This document shows, piece by piece, positions 1 through 8,537 of a stretch of DNA of 32,468 nt. A program made the translations under genes and the position numbers. Below the pieces are notes generated by a model, which had not been told where the DNA came from, ran no database searches, and saw only the letters and a program-made list of their open reading frames with translations. Where the stretch lies: positions 1 to 32,468 of the forward strand of contig CAIQIE010000236.1 of the NCBI GenBank assembly GCA_903871805.1, written 5' to 3'. The DNA comes from an uncultured Planctomycetaceae bacterium. GTDB lineage: Bacteria; Planctomycetota; Planctomycetia; Planctomycetales; Planctomycetaceae. How positions within the stretch are numbered: the first letter of the stretch is position 1; each line of letters begins with the position of its first letter.

Positions 1-867
1 CCCGCCGACTTCACCCTCCGCCCCCGCGATCGCCGCCGTCTTGTGATGCGGGAAAATAATGGCGTTTGCCGGACACACACGGCTGCAGGCCGGACATCCC
101 TTTTTACAACTGTCCTGTTGCTCAACCAGAATCCGGTCCAGGGCATCAACGCCGTAAACCCCGAAGAGACAGAAATCAATGCACTCCATGCAGTTGGTGC
201 AGCGACTGTAGTCGATCACCGGATACCAGCGGCGCCCCGTATCCTCAGGCAACAGGGCTTTGTCTTCCAGCGTCGCCGTGCCGCTGTCGAAGGCTCTGCG
301 CGCTTCCAGAATTCGCTCAGGCTGCAGGTAGCGGTTCAGTTGCTCAGCGGACGGAGTCCCCCTGATCCACGACATCAGGTCCACCGCCGGTTCGCTCCGG
401 ATCACGGACTGGTCCCGAAGCCGCCGAATTTCCTGAACAAAGGCTTCTGAACTTTCTGCGACCCGCAGGTCTATGCACCAGATCGTTCGATCAGGAACTT
501 CCACGCTGCCAATTCCGGAGGCAGGAGATGGTTTATCTCCATCTTCGTTCTCGTCACTGTCCTCGTCCTGGTCGTCCGGCGATTTCAGCAGTGTCAGCCC
601 CTCACGCCCTCGAACTCCGGCTCGGTCCAGCGTCCACCGTATCGCACGCTCGTACAGCCAGCCCATGACCAGCAGTTCCCCTGGGACCTCACGCAGCAGC
701 TGCATTCCCGAGTGATTCTGGGACATGTCATACAGATGGGGGACCAGTGTGACTGAAACGCCGGGTTCAGCAATCAGCGCGGCAGCAATTTCTTCTTCCA
801 GACGCCGCTTCACGGGGTTACGCCCCTGGGCCTGCGACATCACAACAGTAAGATGGTTCTGCGACAT
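1..867 (-). CDS. 4Fe-4S ferredoxin-type protein, 3' end cut by window edge
   Basis: The frame is open for 289 codons from ATG 867 to the left edge without a stop. The first ~190 residues match no domain I know and contain an acidic stretch rich in Asp and Glu near residues 98-110. Towards the edge come two Cys clusters: CTNCMECIDFC followed by CKKGCPACSRVCP and AIIFPHH. These are typical of a protein binding two [4Fe-4S] clusters, so an electron-transfer role is likely, although the second cluster is spaced CxxxCxxCxxxC rather than CxxCxxCxxxC. There is no signal peptide, so it should be cytoplasmic. It lies 70 bases downstream of the GcvH-like gene on the same strand and probably shares its transcript. 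No strong Shine-Dalgarno precedes ATG 867; an in-frame ATG nine codons later is an alternative start. The partner enzyme is unknown. Confidence 0.85.
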   Translation of the reverse strand, partial: MSQNHLTVVMSQAQGRNPVKRRLEEEIAAALIAEPGVSVTLVPHLYDMSQNHSGMQLLREVPGELLVMGWLYERAIRWTLDRAGVRGREGLTLLKSPDDQDEDSDENEDGDKPSPASGIGSVEVPDRTIWCIDLRVAESSEAFVQEIRRLRDQSVIRSEPAVDLMSWIRGTPSAEQLNRYLQPERILEARRAFDSGTATLEDKALLPEDTGRRWYPVIDYSRCTNCMECIDFCLFGVYGVDALDRILVEQQDSCKKGCPACSRVCPANAIIFPHHKTAAIAGAEGEVGG

Positions 868-937
868 AAGCTTGGTTTTACACATTTTCTGGCGGTGAAA
901 TTTCCCGCATTGGCCCGAAGAAAATCCTCACAGGCTG

Positions 938-1396
938 TCAGCCTTCGTTCATTTGCCCTTTGATGGTTCTTTGAGCATCTTCCCAGGCCGAACGCAGATA
1001 CTGAAGATACTCATCCACAGTCAGCATGTCTTCATCCGGAAGAAACTCGTACAACCAGCCCGCACCGTAGGGATCCGCATTGATCCCCGAAGGATCGTTC
1101 AGTAGCGCCGGGTTGAATCGGACGACAGTGCCCGACCCCGGAGGAAACATCGAAGACACCGCTTTGGCACTCTCGATCTCTCCGATTTCCTGACGGTCCC
1201 GAACCTTCGCTCCCTCGTCAATCGACCACTCCAGAAAGTAAACATCCTGGAGCAGTCGAATCGAATACGCCGTAAACCCGACTCGCCAGCGTCCCTCGCC
1301 CGTTTGCTGCAGCCAGAGATGCCGACGGGAATAGTGGCGATCCACTGGAAACAGTGCCTGGTACTGGCCCATCATAAATGTCAGGGGATCACTCAT
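938..1396 (-). CDS. Glycine cleavage H-like lipoyl carrier protein
   Basis: This 152-residue protein has the GcvH fold signature. HYSRRHLWLQ (21-30) corresponds to the usual YTKEHEWV strand, IGEIESAKAVSS (71-82) is the lipoylation hairpin with Lys78 as the expected lipoyl-lysine, and NADPYGAGWL lies near the C-terminus. H proteins carry the aminomethyl intermediate between the P, T and L proteins of glycine cleavage. Related lipoate-binding proteins serve sulfur oxidation (sHdr) instead. The protein is slightly longer than usual at the N-terminus. Three bases separate its start from the stop of the upstream double-ACT gene, which suggests translational coupling. No gcvP, gcvT or lipoyl ligase lies in the window, so canonical glycine cleavage is not shown by context. 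Confidence 0.88.
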   Translation of the reverse strand: MSDPLTFMMGQYQALFPVDRHYSRRHLWLQQTGEGRWRVGFTAYSIRLLQDVYFLEWSIDEGAKVRDRQEIGEIESAKAVSSMFPPGSGTVVRFNPALLNDPSGINADPYGAGWLYEFLPDEDMLTVDEYLQYLRSAWEDAQRTIKGQMNEG

Positions 1397-1399
1397 CGC

Positions 1400-1930
1400 T
1401 CAGCCCGCCGGTCGAAGGTCCGCTGTGACACCCACATTCCTGCCAGCTGCTTCAATTTCCTGCAGCAACGAACTCGCACTGAAACTGACGGGTAACGCCA
1501 ATCGCAGTATCATTTCAAACGCCCCACCCTCTTCTGTCCGCACGGCATGCATGCCCGTAATGTCAATTCCATGACGCGAGACAATCTGACTGAGACTTCG
1601 CAAAATCCCGGGTTCGTTGCGACCACCGATTCGCAGACGATACTGCCGCGTCTCTGCGGTGGCCGCGACGTGTACGGGAATCTGAGCCGCAGGGTCACGA
1701 ATCGTCAGTTCGATGCCAAACGGTCGGCAGGCATCCTGAAGGTGATCGCGGATCAGATTCTGATCCATAGCAACCGGAAAGTCCGCGGAAAAAATCATTG
1801 TGAAATAACCACGAACAACCGTCTGGCTGGCCTCCCGGAGGTCACCGCCAAGTTCCGCCATCGCACGCGTCACCGCTGCCAGAATACCGGCACGGTTGGC
1901 GGCTGCCATGATAATGATCCATTCCTTCAT
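1400..1930 (-). CDS. Double ACT-domain protein (GcvR-like)
   Basis: The 176 residues hold two ACT regulatory domains. The first is about 4-80 (NRAGILAAVTRAMAELGGDL) and the second about 95-170 (NEPGILRSLSQIVSRHGIDI). Both keep the amino-acid-binding pattern of a short strand followed by N-x-x-G-I-L and a helix. Two tandem ACT domains without a catalytic domain is the layout of GcvR, the modulator of glycine cleavage in enterobacteria, and of the related ACT proteins in many bacteria. Its position directly upstream of a GcvH-like gene supports a link to glycine or one-carbon metabolism, but that is inference. The ATG at 1930 is preceded by a weak GGG. Confidence 0.85.
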   Translation of the reverse strand: MKEWIIIMAAANRAGILAAVTRAMAELGGDLREASQTVVRGYFTMIFSADFPVAMDQNLIRDHLQDACRPFGIELTIRDPAAQIPVHVAATAETRQYRLRIGGRNEPGILRSLSQIVSRHGIDITGMHAVRTEEGGAFEMILRLALPVSFSASSLLQEIEAAGRNVGVTADLRPAG

Positions 1931-2010
1931 ATCCCGTTCGCCCTGTATGACACTATTATTCCTGCTTCTCTGTGAAATTCCGGTTCATGACACCACTCAC
2001 CTGCATGCCG

Positions 2011-2028
2011 GGTTGCTTATCAGCAACC
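2011..2028. other. Short hairpin in the gap before the ACT operon
   Basis: GGTTGCT and AGCAACC form a perfect 7-bp stem around a 4-base loop. No T-run follows on either strand, so it is not a standard terminator. It lies 81 bases upstream of the ACT gene start and could be a leader hairpin, an operator, or chance. Confidence 0.3.
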
Positions 2029-2145
2029 GAGCATACCATCCAGCAGTCCAGGTAAAAATAATGGACCTGCGGAGCAGTTCGCACCTTCACAGTGTCAATC
2101 TGCGAGGTGCTGCGGCAGTTCCATAGACAGGACCATCGGTTTTCG

Positions 2146-2604
2146 TCAGTACAGTTCCAGTATCGCTTCCACTTCTACCGGAACGTTGTACGGTAGTGAA
2201 CCCATCCCAACGGCACTGCGGGCGGCCTTGCCAGCTTCGCCAAAAATCTCCACCATCGTGTTGCTGAAACCATTCATGACTGCAGGATGCCGCTGAAAGT
2301 CGGCGGTGCAGTTCACCATCCCCAGCACTTTCACAATCCGCTTCACCCTGTCCAGACTGCCAAGACTGGCTTTGATCGTGGCCAGCATTGTCAAAGCCAC
2401 AACCCGCGCGGCCGCAGCGCCTTCTTCTTCCGTCAAATCTGATCCCACTCGCCCCACAATCAGCTTACCATCCGGGCCATACGGCACCTGACCGCTAACA
2501 TATCCCATCCGGTCAACGACAACGACAGGAGTATAGACGCCACCCGGTGGAGGTGGTGACGGCAAGGTGATGCCCAGTTGCTGAAGTTTCGCCTCAATGC
2601 TCAC
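2146..2604 (-). CDS. RidA family protein (YjgF/YER057c/UK114)
   Basis: The protein is about 152 residues and shows the RidA fold of the longer ~150-residue subfamily: VDRMGYVSGQVPYGPDGKLI, then a long helix (AARVVALTMLATIKASLGSL), then VEVEAILEL at the C-terminus. RidA proteins are cytoplasmic trimers; the archetype hydrolyses reactive enamine/imine intermediates made by PLP enzymes. The usual catalytic Arg of archetypal RidA is not obvious, because the VPVEVEAILEL motif here lacks it, so substrate and activity are uncertain. I chose GTG 2604 because GGGGAGA sits 6 bases upstream. A GTG at 2619 would add five residues but lies inside that ribosome-binding site. The gene is separated by about 215 bases from the genes on each side. 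Confidence 0.85.
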   Translation of the reverse strand: MSIEAKLQQLGITLPSPPPPGGVYTPVVVVDRMGYVSGQVPYGPDGKLIVGRVGSDLTEEEGAAAARVVALTMLATIKASLGSLDRVKRIVKVLGMVNCTADFQRHPAVMNGFSNTMVEIFGEAGKAARSAVGMGSLPYNVPVEVEAILELY

Positions 2605-2834
2605 GTGTTGTCTCCCCACAATCTCTAATGTCGGCTCTGCCTGCTGTTCAGCGGCCGGCCTTCAATCCAGTCGTCCGAAGGATCATCCGCCACCAACCGG
2701 CCTGACGGTCAACAGACCCTTCCCTGATTCACAGATTAACGAAATCACGCCGCCATTCACAATTCAACAGGAACAGGAACACAATTTTCACGTCGAAGAC
2801 CACCAAAATCCGTCACGAAACCGTTCGCCAAATC

Positions 2835-4973
2835 CTATACCCACCGCAGCAATCGCCCAAAATAGCCGGAATATCGCCCTCCCCGCAGATTTCCCTGAAT
2901 TTGCAGTTCAGATGCTTCTTTTTTTGTTGACACCGGCTCAGTCCATTCACCTCCGCTTAAACGGGCGTCGTCCAGAAAGACGCCAGGAATACGATCAATC
3001 CGCAAGGGGGATGCCGCGGTCCACAGCACCTCATCCGACTCTGCTCTTACGACAATCAACCGCAGTCGGTCAGTACTCTGATAGCCCAGCAGCCACGCTT
3101 CCGACAAAGGTTCCACTCTCCCATCCACCACGCGCAGCAGATTTCCATAACGGAAAACCGGTCTCTCGCCAGGTTTCCGATGCACAAAAAACAGCCTCGC
3201 CAGTCCCACCTCACATTCCTGCGACAAAGTCTCGTCCGTACTCTCCCAGCGCAACTTCTGTCGCCACGCTTCGTCCAGCCATTTGCGAATCTCGTGTTCC
3301 GGCCGTCGAAAGTACGACCCCGCTTCCACGACCAGTTGCTCTGTTTCGTCCACTGGCTCCACAGCCGCAACAGCGCAGGTTGCCAGATCTTTCAGATACA
3401 ACTCTGTCAACTCCGACGCGGGATCCAGCAGTGGTGGCTCAAAGACAGATGTACCGAGCCCCGGCAGACTTGCTGTCAACTGAGTCCTTTGTGCCTCGGT
3501 CATCCGGCCAACGATTCGCAGCGAACCCAAAATCGCGCGAACGTTCTCAGGCTCCGGACGGACAAGCAGCGTCAAGAACCCATAGAGTGAGGCGGCCGCG
3601 TCCTGCAGTTGCTCGCTGCGTGACGAACTGACGACATGCACAGATGCATCCAGTCGCAGACGCAGGTCAAACCGTGTCTCTACACCTTCACGCCATGTCC
3701 GCACAGTCGCATCCGTCATGCCATGAATATGAGCCGCGAAAAATTGCTCCAGCTCCCCGATAATCTTCTCCCGCTGTTCCCGCGTCAGCATCGCTGGTTC
3801 AGATAACTGCAACCCCGCAGATCGATGATCCGCCAGACATCGATACAGGTAAATGCGGTCATACTCGCTGAGCAACGGCAGGGCAGTGACTTTTCGAAGC
3901 CCATGTCGCAGACTGTCGCCCGATGCAGGAAATGCGGCAATCAATTCCACCAGCTCCGCCCCCAGAATCCACGCCGGATCACGCTGCCGAAATCCCGTCC
4001 CGTAGATCCCCGCCGCTTCAACGCCAATCACTGTGACCAGTTGCTGCAGCAAACTGACCGCCTGTCGATCCAGCGTCTGCTCCATCAGTTTTTTCGCCCC
4101 CTGCTTGCCAAGTTCTGTCGCCAGCCACCACGCTCCCAGCGCCGCCGGATTCGCCGCAGCCACGATTCTTCCGGCATAAATCCCCCGCGCGGCGTACGTC
4201 AGCCAGGGACTGGCTTTCTGATAAACACCGTAACCAATGACCGCACGTCTGATATAACTGTAGAGGGTACCGATACTGTACTGCTGAACGCCCAGCGGCA
4301 ACTGTTCCAGCAGCACCAGCAAATGCAGCCAGATGCGACTGGCAGCCCGCGCTAACTGCTCAAGACTTGTCTCCATCAGCGGCGCTGCACTGTCCGGACG
4401 ATAAATCCGCGCCACCCTCTGAATCAGCGACAGCACCTCGTCCCGAATCAGCAACAGGTCCGGCTGCCCATTGACGGTGTAGCCATTTGCCCGAATCTTC
4501 TCGTAGACTCGTTCCGCCTCCGCTTCCAGCAACTTTCGAACCTCGCGGTCCTGCTCCCCAAGACGCCGTAACTGATCCGCACTCTGTTCGCTGTGCAGAT
4601 CTTCGTCCGGATACTCCAGAAACTCATGAAATCGAGCAAACCGCGAGGCCAGGTGCTGCTCACGCTGCCCCAGCTCCTCTGCTCGACGCTCCAGCTCAGC
4701 CTGGACCGCTCCCCGAATCTGTTCCAGCGCCAGTCGCTGCTCATTCAGTTCCGTCTGCTTCTGCAACAACTGCTGCACCATGGTCTGCACCGAGGGATGA
4801 TCAGCGGCGACAGGGCGACGAAAAAGTGCGGCCCACGCCACTGGCAGCAAGGCCAGCAAAATTCCCACGGCCGTTCCGAATCCAGACAGCCCCGGAACAG
4901 CCACGATTCCACAGGCTGACAACACAGACACCAGTGTCAGCACGATCGCCACTCGATCCGGCATGCTTTTCAT
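2835..4973 (-). CDS. Large membrane-anchored protein of unknown function
   Basis: About 712 residues; I do not recognise the family. The N-terminus has two hydrophobic segments separated by a few residues (about 8-28 and 32-50), predicting an inner-membrane anchor. A charged, Gln/Glu-rich coiled-coil follows at about 60-135. The middle (about 190-330) is helical, with an Ala/Gly-rich hydrophobic stretch around 255-290 (IYAGRIVAAANPAALGAWWL) reminiscent of GTPase-associated membrane helices, though no GTPase motifs are visible. The C-terminal half is soluble-looking with mixed strand and helix and no catalytic motif I can name. ATG 4973 follows AGGG; a TTG one codon upstream is less likely. 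It stands alone on the strand, 98 bases from the EEP gene. Probably a lineage-specific envelope protein. Confidence 0.8.
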   Translation of the reverse strand: MKSMPDRVAIVLTLVSVLSACGIVAVPGLSGFGTAVGILLALLPVAWAALFRRPVAADHPSVQTMVQQLLQKQTELNEQRLALEQIRGAVQAELERRAEELGQREQHLASRFARFHEFLEYPDEDLHSEQSADQLRRLGEQDREVRKLLEAEAERVYEKIRANGYTVNGQPDLLLIRDEVLSLIQRVARIYRPDSAAPLMETSLEQLARAASRIWLHLLVLLEQLPLGVQQYSIGTLYSYIRRAVIGYGVYQKASPWLTYAARGIYAGRIVAAANPAALGAWWLATELGKQGAKKLMEQTLDRQAVSLLQQLVTVIGVEAAGIYGTGFRQRDPAWILGAELVELIAAFPASGDSLRHGLRKVTALPLLSEYDRIYLYRCLADHRSAGLQLSEPAMLTREQREKIIGELEQFFAAHIHGMTDATVRTWREGVETRFDLRLRLDASVHVVSSSRSEQLQDAAASLYGFLTLLVRPEPENVRAILGSLRIVGRMTEAQRTQLTASLPGLGTSVFEPPLLDPASELTELYLKDLATCAVAAVEPVDETEQLVVEAGSYFRRPEHEIRKWLDEAWRQKLRWESTDETLSQECEVGLARLFFVHRKPGERPVFRYGNLLRVVDGRVEPLSEAWLLGYQSTDRLRLIVVRAESDEVLWTAASPLRIDRIPGVFLDDARLSGGEWTEPVSTKKEASELQIQGNLRGGRYSGYFGRLLRWV

Positions 4974-5071
4974 CAATCACCCTGCTGGTCTTCTGGTCTT
5001 ACAGAAAAGGCCGTTTGAGGAAACATCTGCGCCTGCCGCTTTCCTGAGTGCACAATAAACCGACCCGCGAA

Positions 5072-5980
5072 CTATTTCCCGCCGGCATCCGCAGACCTGC
5101 GGAGCACTGCGGTTACTGCAAAATGATCCGAGGGAAATCTCCCTGATTCCATGGTTCGATCAATGATCGCCGATTGCACCTGCCATGAACTGGTAACCAG
5201 AATCCAGTCAATGCGTTCCGCACCAGGCTTGCCCGTGAAGCCATGAAAAGTTCCCTCACTGTCCGTGCGTGTTGCTTCCATTTTTCGATACGTATCCTGA
5301 AACAGATTCCCCTGCAGTAACTCCCGATAGGGATCTGATTCCTCGCCACAGTTAAAATCTCCGGTCATCACAATCGGTTGCCCTTCCGCAATCTTCGGAA
5401 GTCGCTCCTGCAGCAGCAACGCCGATTGCCGTCGAGCCTCCTCGCCGCGATGATCAAAATGCGTATTCACAAAGAGAAACGGGGAGCCATCCACGGACTT
5501 GTCCCGCACACGCACCCATGTGGCCACGCGAGGCAACGACGAATCCCAACTCTTGCTGAACTTCTCGTCAGGACGTTCGCTCAGCCAGAATTGGCCTGAT
5601 CCCAAAACCTCAAACCGCTCTGTGCGCACAAAGATCCCACACTGCTCACCATTGGCAGATTCATCCCGAGACCAGCCGATGTATTGATAACTGTTCAGTT
5701 GCTGCCCTATGTATTCCGCCTGGAACGGCAACATCTCCTGCGTCCCCAGCAAATCCGGGGCGAACTTTCTGATCGTCTGGACCACCAGTTCCCGCCGCTT
5801 CGGCCACGCATCCTTCCCATCATTCGCTGTTCCATAGCGAACATTAAAACTCATCACCCGTACATCATCGGCCGCCAGCCCGTTTGCTGAGAACATGAAC
5901 AGCTGGAGCAGAATGGACTGGCTCAGACAGATCAGCCGCGTCAGCAGTCCCCACGAAAAACAATTTTGAACTCTGTTCAC
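5072..5980 (-). CDS. Exported endonuclease/exonuclease/phosphatase-family protein
   Basis: This is a complete EEP-fold (DNase I-like) metal-dependent phosphodiesterase of about 300 residues. The motifs appear in the usual order: MSFNVRYG (first strand, Asn), GTQEMLPFQ (metal-binding Glu), VNTHFDHRGEEAR, TGDFNCGE (Asp and Asn of the active site), RIDWILV and PSDHFAVTAVL (terminal Asp-His). A hydrophobic stretch ending near ANGLAA is a likely signal peptide, so it acts outside the cytoplasm; phosphate scavenging from nucleic acids, phospholipids or sugar phosphates is plausible but the substrate cannot be read. I prefer GTG 5980 because GGGAAG lies 5 bases upstream. ATG 6004 has no visible ribosome-binding site and would add 8 residues. 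Confidence 0.88.
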   Translation of the reverse strand: MNRVQNCFSWGLLTRLICLSQSILLQLFMFSANGLAADDVRVMSFNVRYGTANDGKDAWPKRRELVVQTIRKFAPDLLGTQEMLPFQAEYIGQQLNSYQYIGWSRDESANGEQCGIFVRTERFEVLGSGQFWLSERPDEKFSKSWDSSLPRVATWVRVRDKSVDGSPFLFVNTHFDHRGEEARRQSALLLQERLPKIAEGQPIVMTGDFNCGEESDPYRELLQGNLFQDTYRKMEATRTDSEGTFHGFTGKPGAERIDWILVTSSWQVQSAIIDRTMESGRFPSDHFAVTAVLRRSADAGGK

Positions 5981-6507
5981 AACATCTTCCCTTTTTCCTG
6001 CCATCTTGCCCGGGACAACTTTAGCCGCACCCCGAGCTCCCCCCGCCCAAAAACCCTGAACCGTCTTTTCGACGACCCGGCCACCTCTGTCAAGCCACCC
6101 CCACCGGCCTGGGACGACAAAGCGATGGCCAGAAGGGAAGCCTCTGGCATGAATTTCGTCCGCGTCGGGAGTGGCCGTTTTCCGATCTGCAGCGAGGAAA
6201 AACGACGTGCGAGTTTTGCGGGGGAAAATGCGACTTTCGGCACGGTTTCACAGTGTTTCGTCATTCCCATACCTGCCATTTGCTCGTATCTGGCCCCATC
6301 AGCATCGCAGTGAAGTCGGCGCCCTTGTGCCGAAAGCCTGTTGCAGGACTGCAGCCTTGCGGGGATGACAGGCACCGCGGCAGCTTCCGTTGGCCTGCCA
6401 GCTGGAATTGGCGCTGTGCGGAGTGCACCTGTCTACGATGGGACAATTTCCTCTAAGCGTTCCACTGATCGGCGTACTCCCGCCGCGAATGAGGATCGCT
6501 GGTCGAA
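5981..6507. other. Gene-poor gap between the EEP gene and a terminator
   Basis: About 530 bases with only short overlapping frames on both strands and no recognisable protein. An imperfect palindrome centred on CTGCAG lies near 6340-6358. I see no convincing gene, RNA or mobile-element signature. Confidence 0.5.
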
Positions 6508-6539
6508 TAAAAAAACCACTGCCCGGAGAGGCAGTGGTT
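6508..6539 (-). terminator. Rho-independent terminator of the exported 589-aa protein gene
   Basis: Read on the minus strand, AACCACTGCC pairs perfectly with GGCAGTGGTT (10 bp) around a 6-base loop and is followed directly by a T-rich tract. It sits about 48 bases beyond the stop codon at 6587. Confidence 0.85.
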
Positions 6540-6586
6540 GAAGTCATTCAGTATTTCGTGGCGTCTACGCCACGTTTTGCTGTGGA

Positions 6587-8356
6587 CTACTTCTCGACGG
6601 GAAGGCTGAAGCTTTTCATCATCACGCCGTTCTCGTCACTAACCCAGTAGCCACCGGCCGGGGCAAAGTACTTTTCGATGGATTCGAATGCAGGCAGCTT
6701 GGTGAAGTCGACCATTCCAAGGAATTCGTCAGCTCCTGGAAATGCGTCAGCCGCATCACCCTTTCGCAGCATCTCGTACAGGCCTCGATAGGTGTCGGCT
6801 GGTCGGCTGAAGCTGACCATGCGAGCATCTTCCGGGAACTGTGCAGCAACGGCCTGGAACTGAGCGGTTTCTGACAGAGGTCGAACATCGGAGGTGTTGC
6901 GGACAGCCATTTCGAGCTGAGCACCACCAACACCGATCAGCAGTTGATTGTTGGCCGCGGTAAACGCCAGTTTGGACCCGTCAGGTCCGAGTGGAAGTTC
7001 GTAAACAGTCACGCCTTCCATTTCCCGCTGTTCAGCCGAGAATCCTGGCTGTGATGCCATTTTGGTCAGCAGTTCAGTGATCTTAGCCGTGTCGCGAACA
7101 CCGATGGCGATCAGAATGTCATTGGCCCCGGTCGAAGTCTCACTGCCATCTCCAGCAGTAGAAAACTGCATCCGTCCGTCAAGCTGATCAATGATGTCAT
7201 TCTTGACGTGAATCTGTGGATCGCGTTCAGCCGCTTCATCAACAAGTCGGGCCAGAGCGCCTGGCCCCTGGAACATGTCTACCATGGACTCGGCAGTCTT
7301 CCATGCTTCGTCTACTTTCCACTTTGTCGCCATCCACGTCGTGACATTTTCCTTGACCCAGGCTGGTGGTGCTTGCTCGACAGTATCCAGCTGGAACATC
7401 TGCATCATGAACATCGGCGGCTGTTCGCAGTAGATCATCGACTGCGACAGGGCATCGTAGGAGTCTGAGTTCATTTCCATCACAGTTCCCATGCCCTTCA
7501 TCTGATTCAGGCCCAGCATCGGCAGAACGCTCATGGCCATCCCTGCCTGCAGCCCTGCTTCACCCAGAGATCCGGTTTGCACCAGCTGAGTAAACAGACC
7601 AATAGGATCAAAGAACATCGTCATGACGCCAGCACCCGGCTTTGTTTCGCACTTACCCATGATGTAGGAATAAGTTTCGTTGCTGGTCAGCGTTTTCTGT
7701 GAAGTCCCGTCCCAGTTGTCCAACGCCAACTTCAGCAGGGCGCTACTATTGGAAGCAACCATCTTCTGGTCCTTCAGGAACCAGCCAAATTCCTTTGCCA
7801 GCGGTGTGGCATTGGCTGTGTCTGAGGTATTCTTGTAAAGCACGATCTCTGTGCCGGCGTGTTCCATATTGGCCGACTCCAGCACAGGGCTGGAATTCAG
7901 GCCGGTCACGGCCTTGTCCAGGATGGACTTCATCTGAGATTCATGGTCACCGTACTCAAAGAAAACAACCGCCCCCATGCGATTCGGAGGAGCCTTTGAA
8001 AAGGCCAGCGTAATTTCGCCGGATGGAATGGACATCAGGTCGTCCATGGTCATTCCCAGTGCATCCTGCACAGCGGAAGCACGGTCCTGCATCTGCTCTG
8101 CCATAACCGTCATCAGCTCTGCTCGAAAATCATCCATCGCCGGGTCAATGAACATCCTGCCCATCGAAGACTTACTCATCTGCTCCTTCAACGCCGCAAC
8201 GCTGGGCATCGACAGATAAAGGTATGTGTCCTTCGGCAGAATCTGACTGCTGTTGACCCGAGGGGAACCTTCCGACTGAGCATACACCGAACTTACGATG
8301 CTGCTGACAGCCAGCACAGCGGCGAGCAGTGACTGTTTGGTTCGACCAGAAAACAT
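6587..8356 (-). CDS. Exported DUF3352-like planctomycete protein, Met-rich centre
   Basis: 589 residues with a clear signal peptide (about 1-26, ending SVYAQ). The opening of the mature protein, ILPKDTYLYLSMPSVAAL, matches the start of large exported proteins common in planctomycetes and related to DUF3352. The body alternates strands and helices, and no catalytic motif is visible. Residues 244-320 are unusually rich in methionine (14 Met, including MFMMQM). The gene stands alone: AAGGA lies 6 bases before ATG 8356 and a strong terminator follows, so it is monocistronic. The function is unknown; a periplasmic or cell-surface role is likely from the signal peptide. Confidence 0.85.
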   Translation of the reverse strand: MFSGRTKQSLLAAVLAVSSIVSSVYAQSEGSPRVNSSQILPKDTYLYLSMPSVAALKEQMSKSSMGRMFIDPAMDDFRAELMTVMAEQMQDRASAVQDALGMTMDDLMSIPSGEITLAFSKAPPNRMGAVVFFEYGDHESQMKSILDKAVTGLNSSPVLESANMEHAGTEIVLYKNTSDTANATPLAKEFGWFLKDQKMVASNSSALLKLALDNWDGTSQKTLTSNETYSYIMGKCETKPGAGVMTMFFDPIGLFTQLVQTGSLGEAGLQAGMAMSVLPMLGLNQMKGMGTVMEMNSDSYDALSQSMIYCEQPPMFMMQMFQLDTVEQAPPAWVKENVTTWMATKWKVDEAWKTAESMVDMFQGPGALARLVDEAAERDPQIHVKNDIIDQLDGRMQFSTAGDGSETSTGANDILIAIGVRDTAKITELLTKMASQPGFSAEQREMEGVTVYELPLGPDGSKLAFTAANNQLLIGVGGAQLEMAVRNTSDVRPLSETAQFQAVAAQFPEDARMVSFSRPADTYRGLYEMLRKGDAADAFPGADEFLGMVDFTKLPAFESIEKYFAPAGGYWVSDENGVMMKSFSLPVEK

Positions 8357-8422
8357 GAAAAATCCTTCTCACACAAAGTAGGGAGCAATTGGCAAACAAT
8401 CGCGAAGTGACTTGAGCCTTTG

Positions 8423-8452
8423 ATTGTCACTGAGAATCCACCTGGAGGTCAA
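8423..8452 (-). promoter_or_regulatory. Candidate promoter of the exported 589-aa protein gene
   Basis: On the minus strand TTGACC (8447-8452) and GACAAT (8423-8428) are separated by 18 bases, about 65 bases upstream of the start codon. A 6-bp inverted repeat (AGTGAC and GTCACT, 8406-8411 and 8426-8431) overlaps the -10 box and could be an operator. Sequence-only prediction. Confidence 0.3.
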
Positions 8453-8505
8453 GCTTAGCCGCGCCCTGATTGCCCAGGGCAGGGAAAAGCTTCCGTGAAC
8501 GATCA

Positions 8506-8537
8506 TGTGACCAATCCGTCCTGTGACCAATCCGTCC
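8506..8537. repeat. 16-bp perfect tandem duplication
   Basis: TGTGACCAATCCGTCC occurs twice back to back, followed by the first three bases of a third copy. It lies in non-coding DNA. Confidence 0.8.

Noticed and set aside
2597-3631. 344-codon plus-strand frame
   Set aside because: Lies antisense to the 712-residue gene, no domain, Pro/Arg/Ser/Thr-rich shadow composition.
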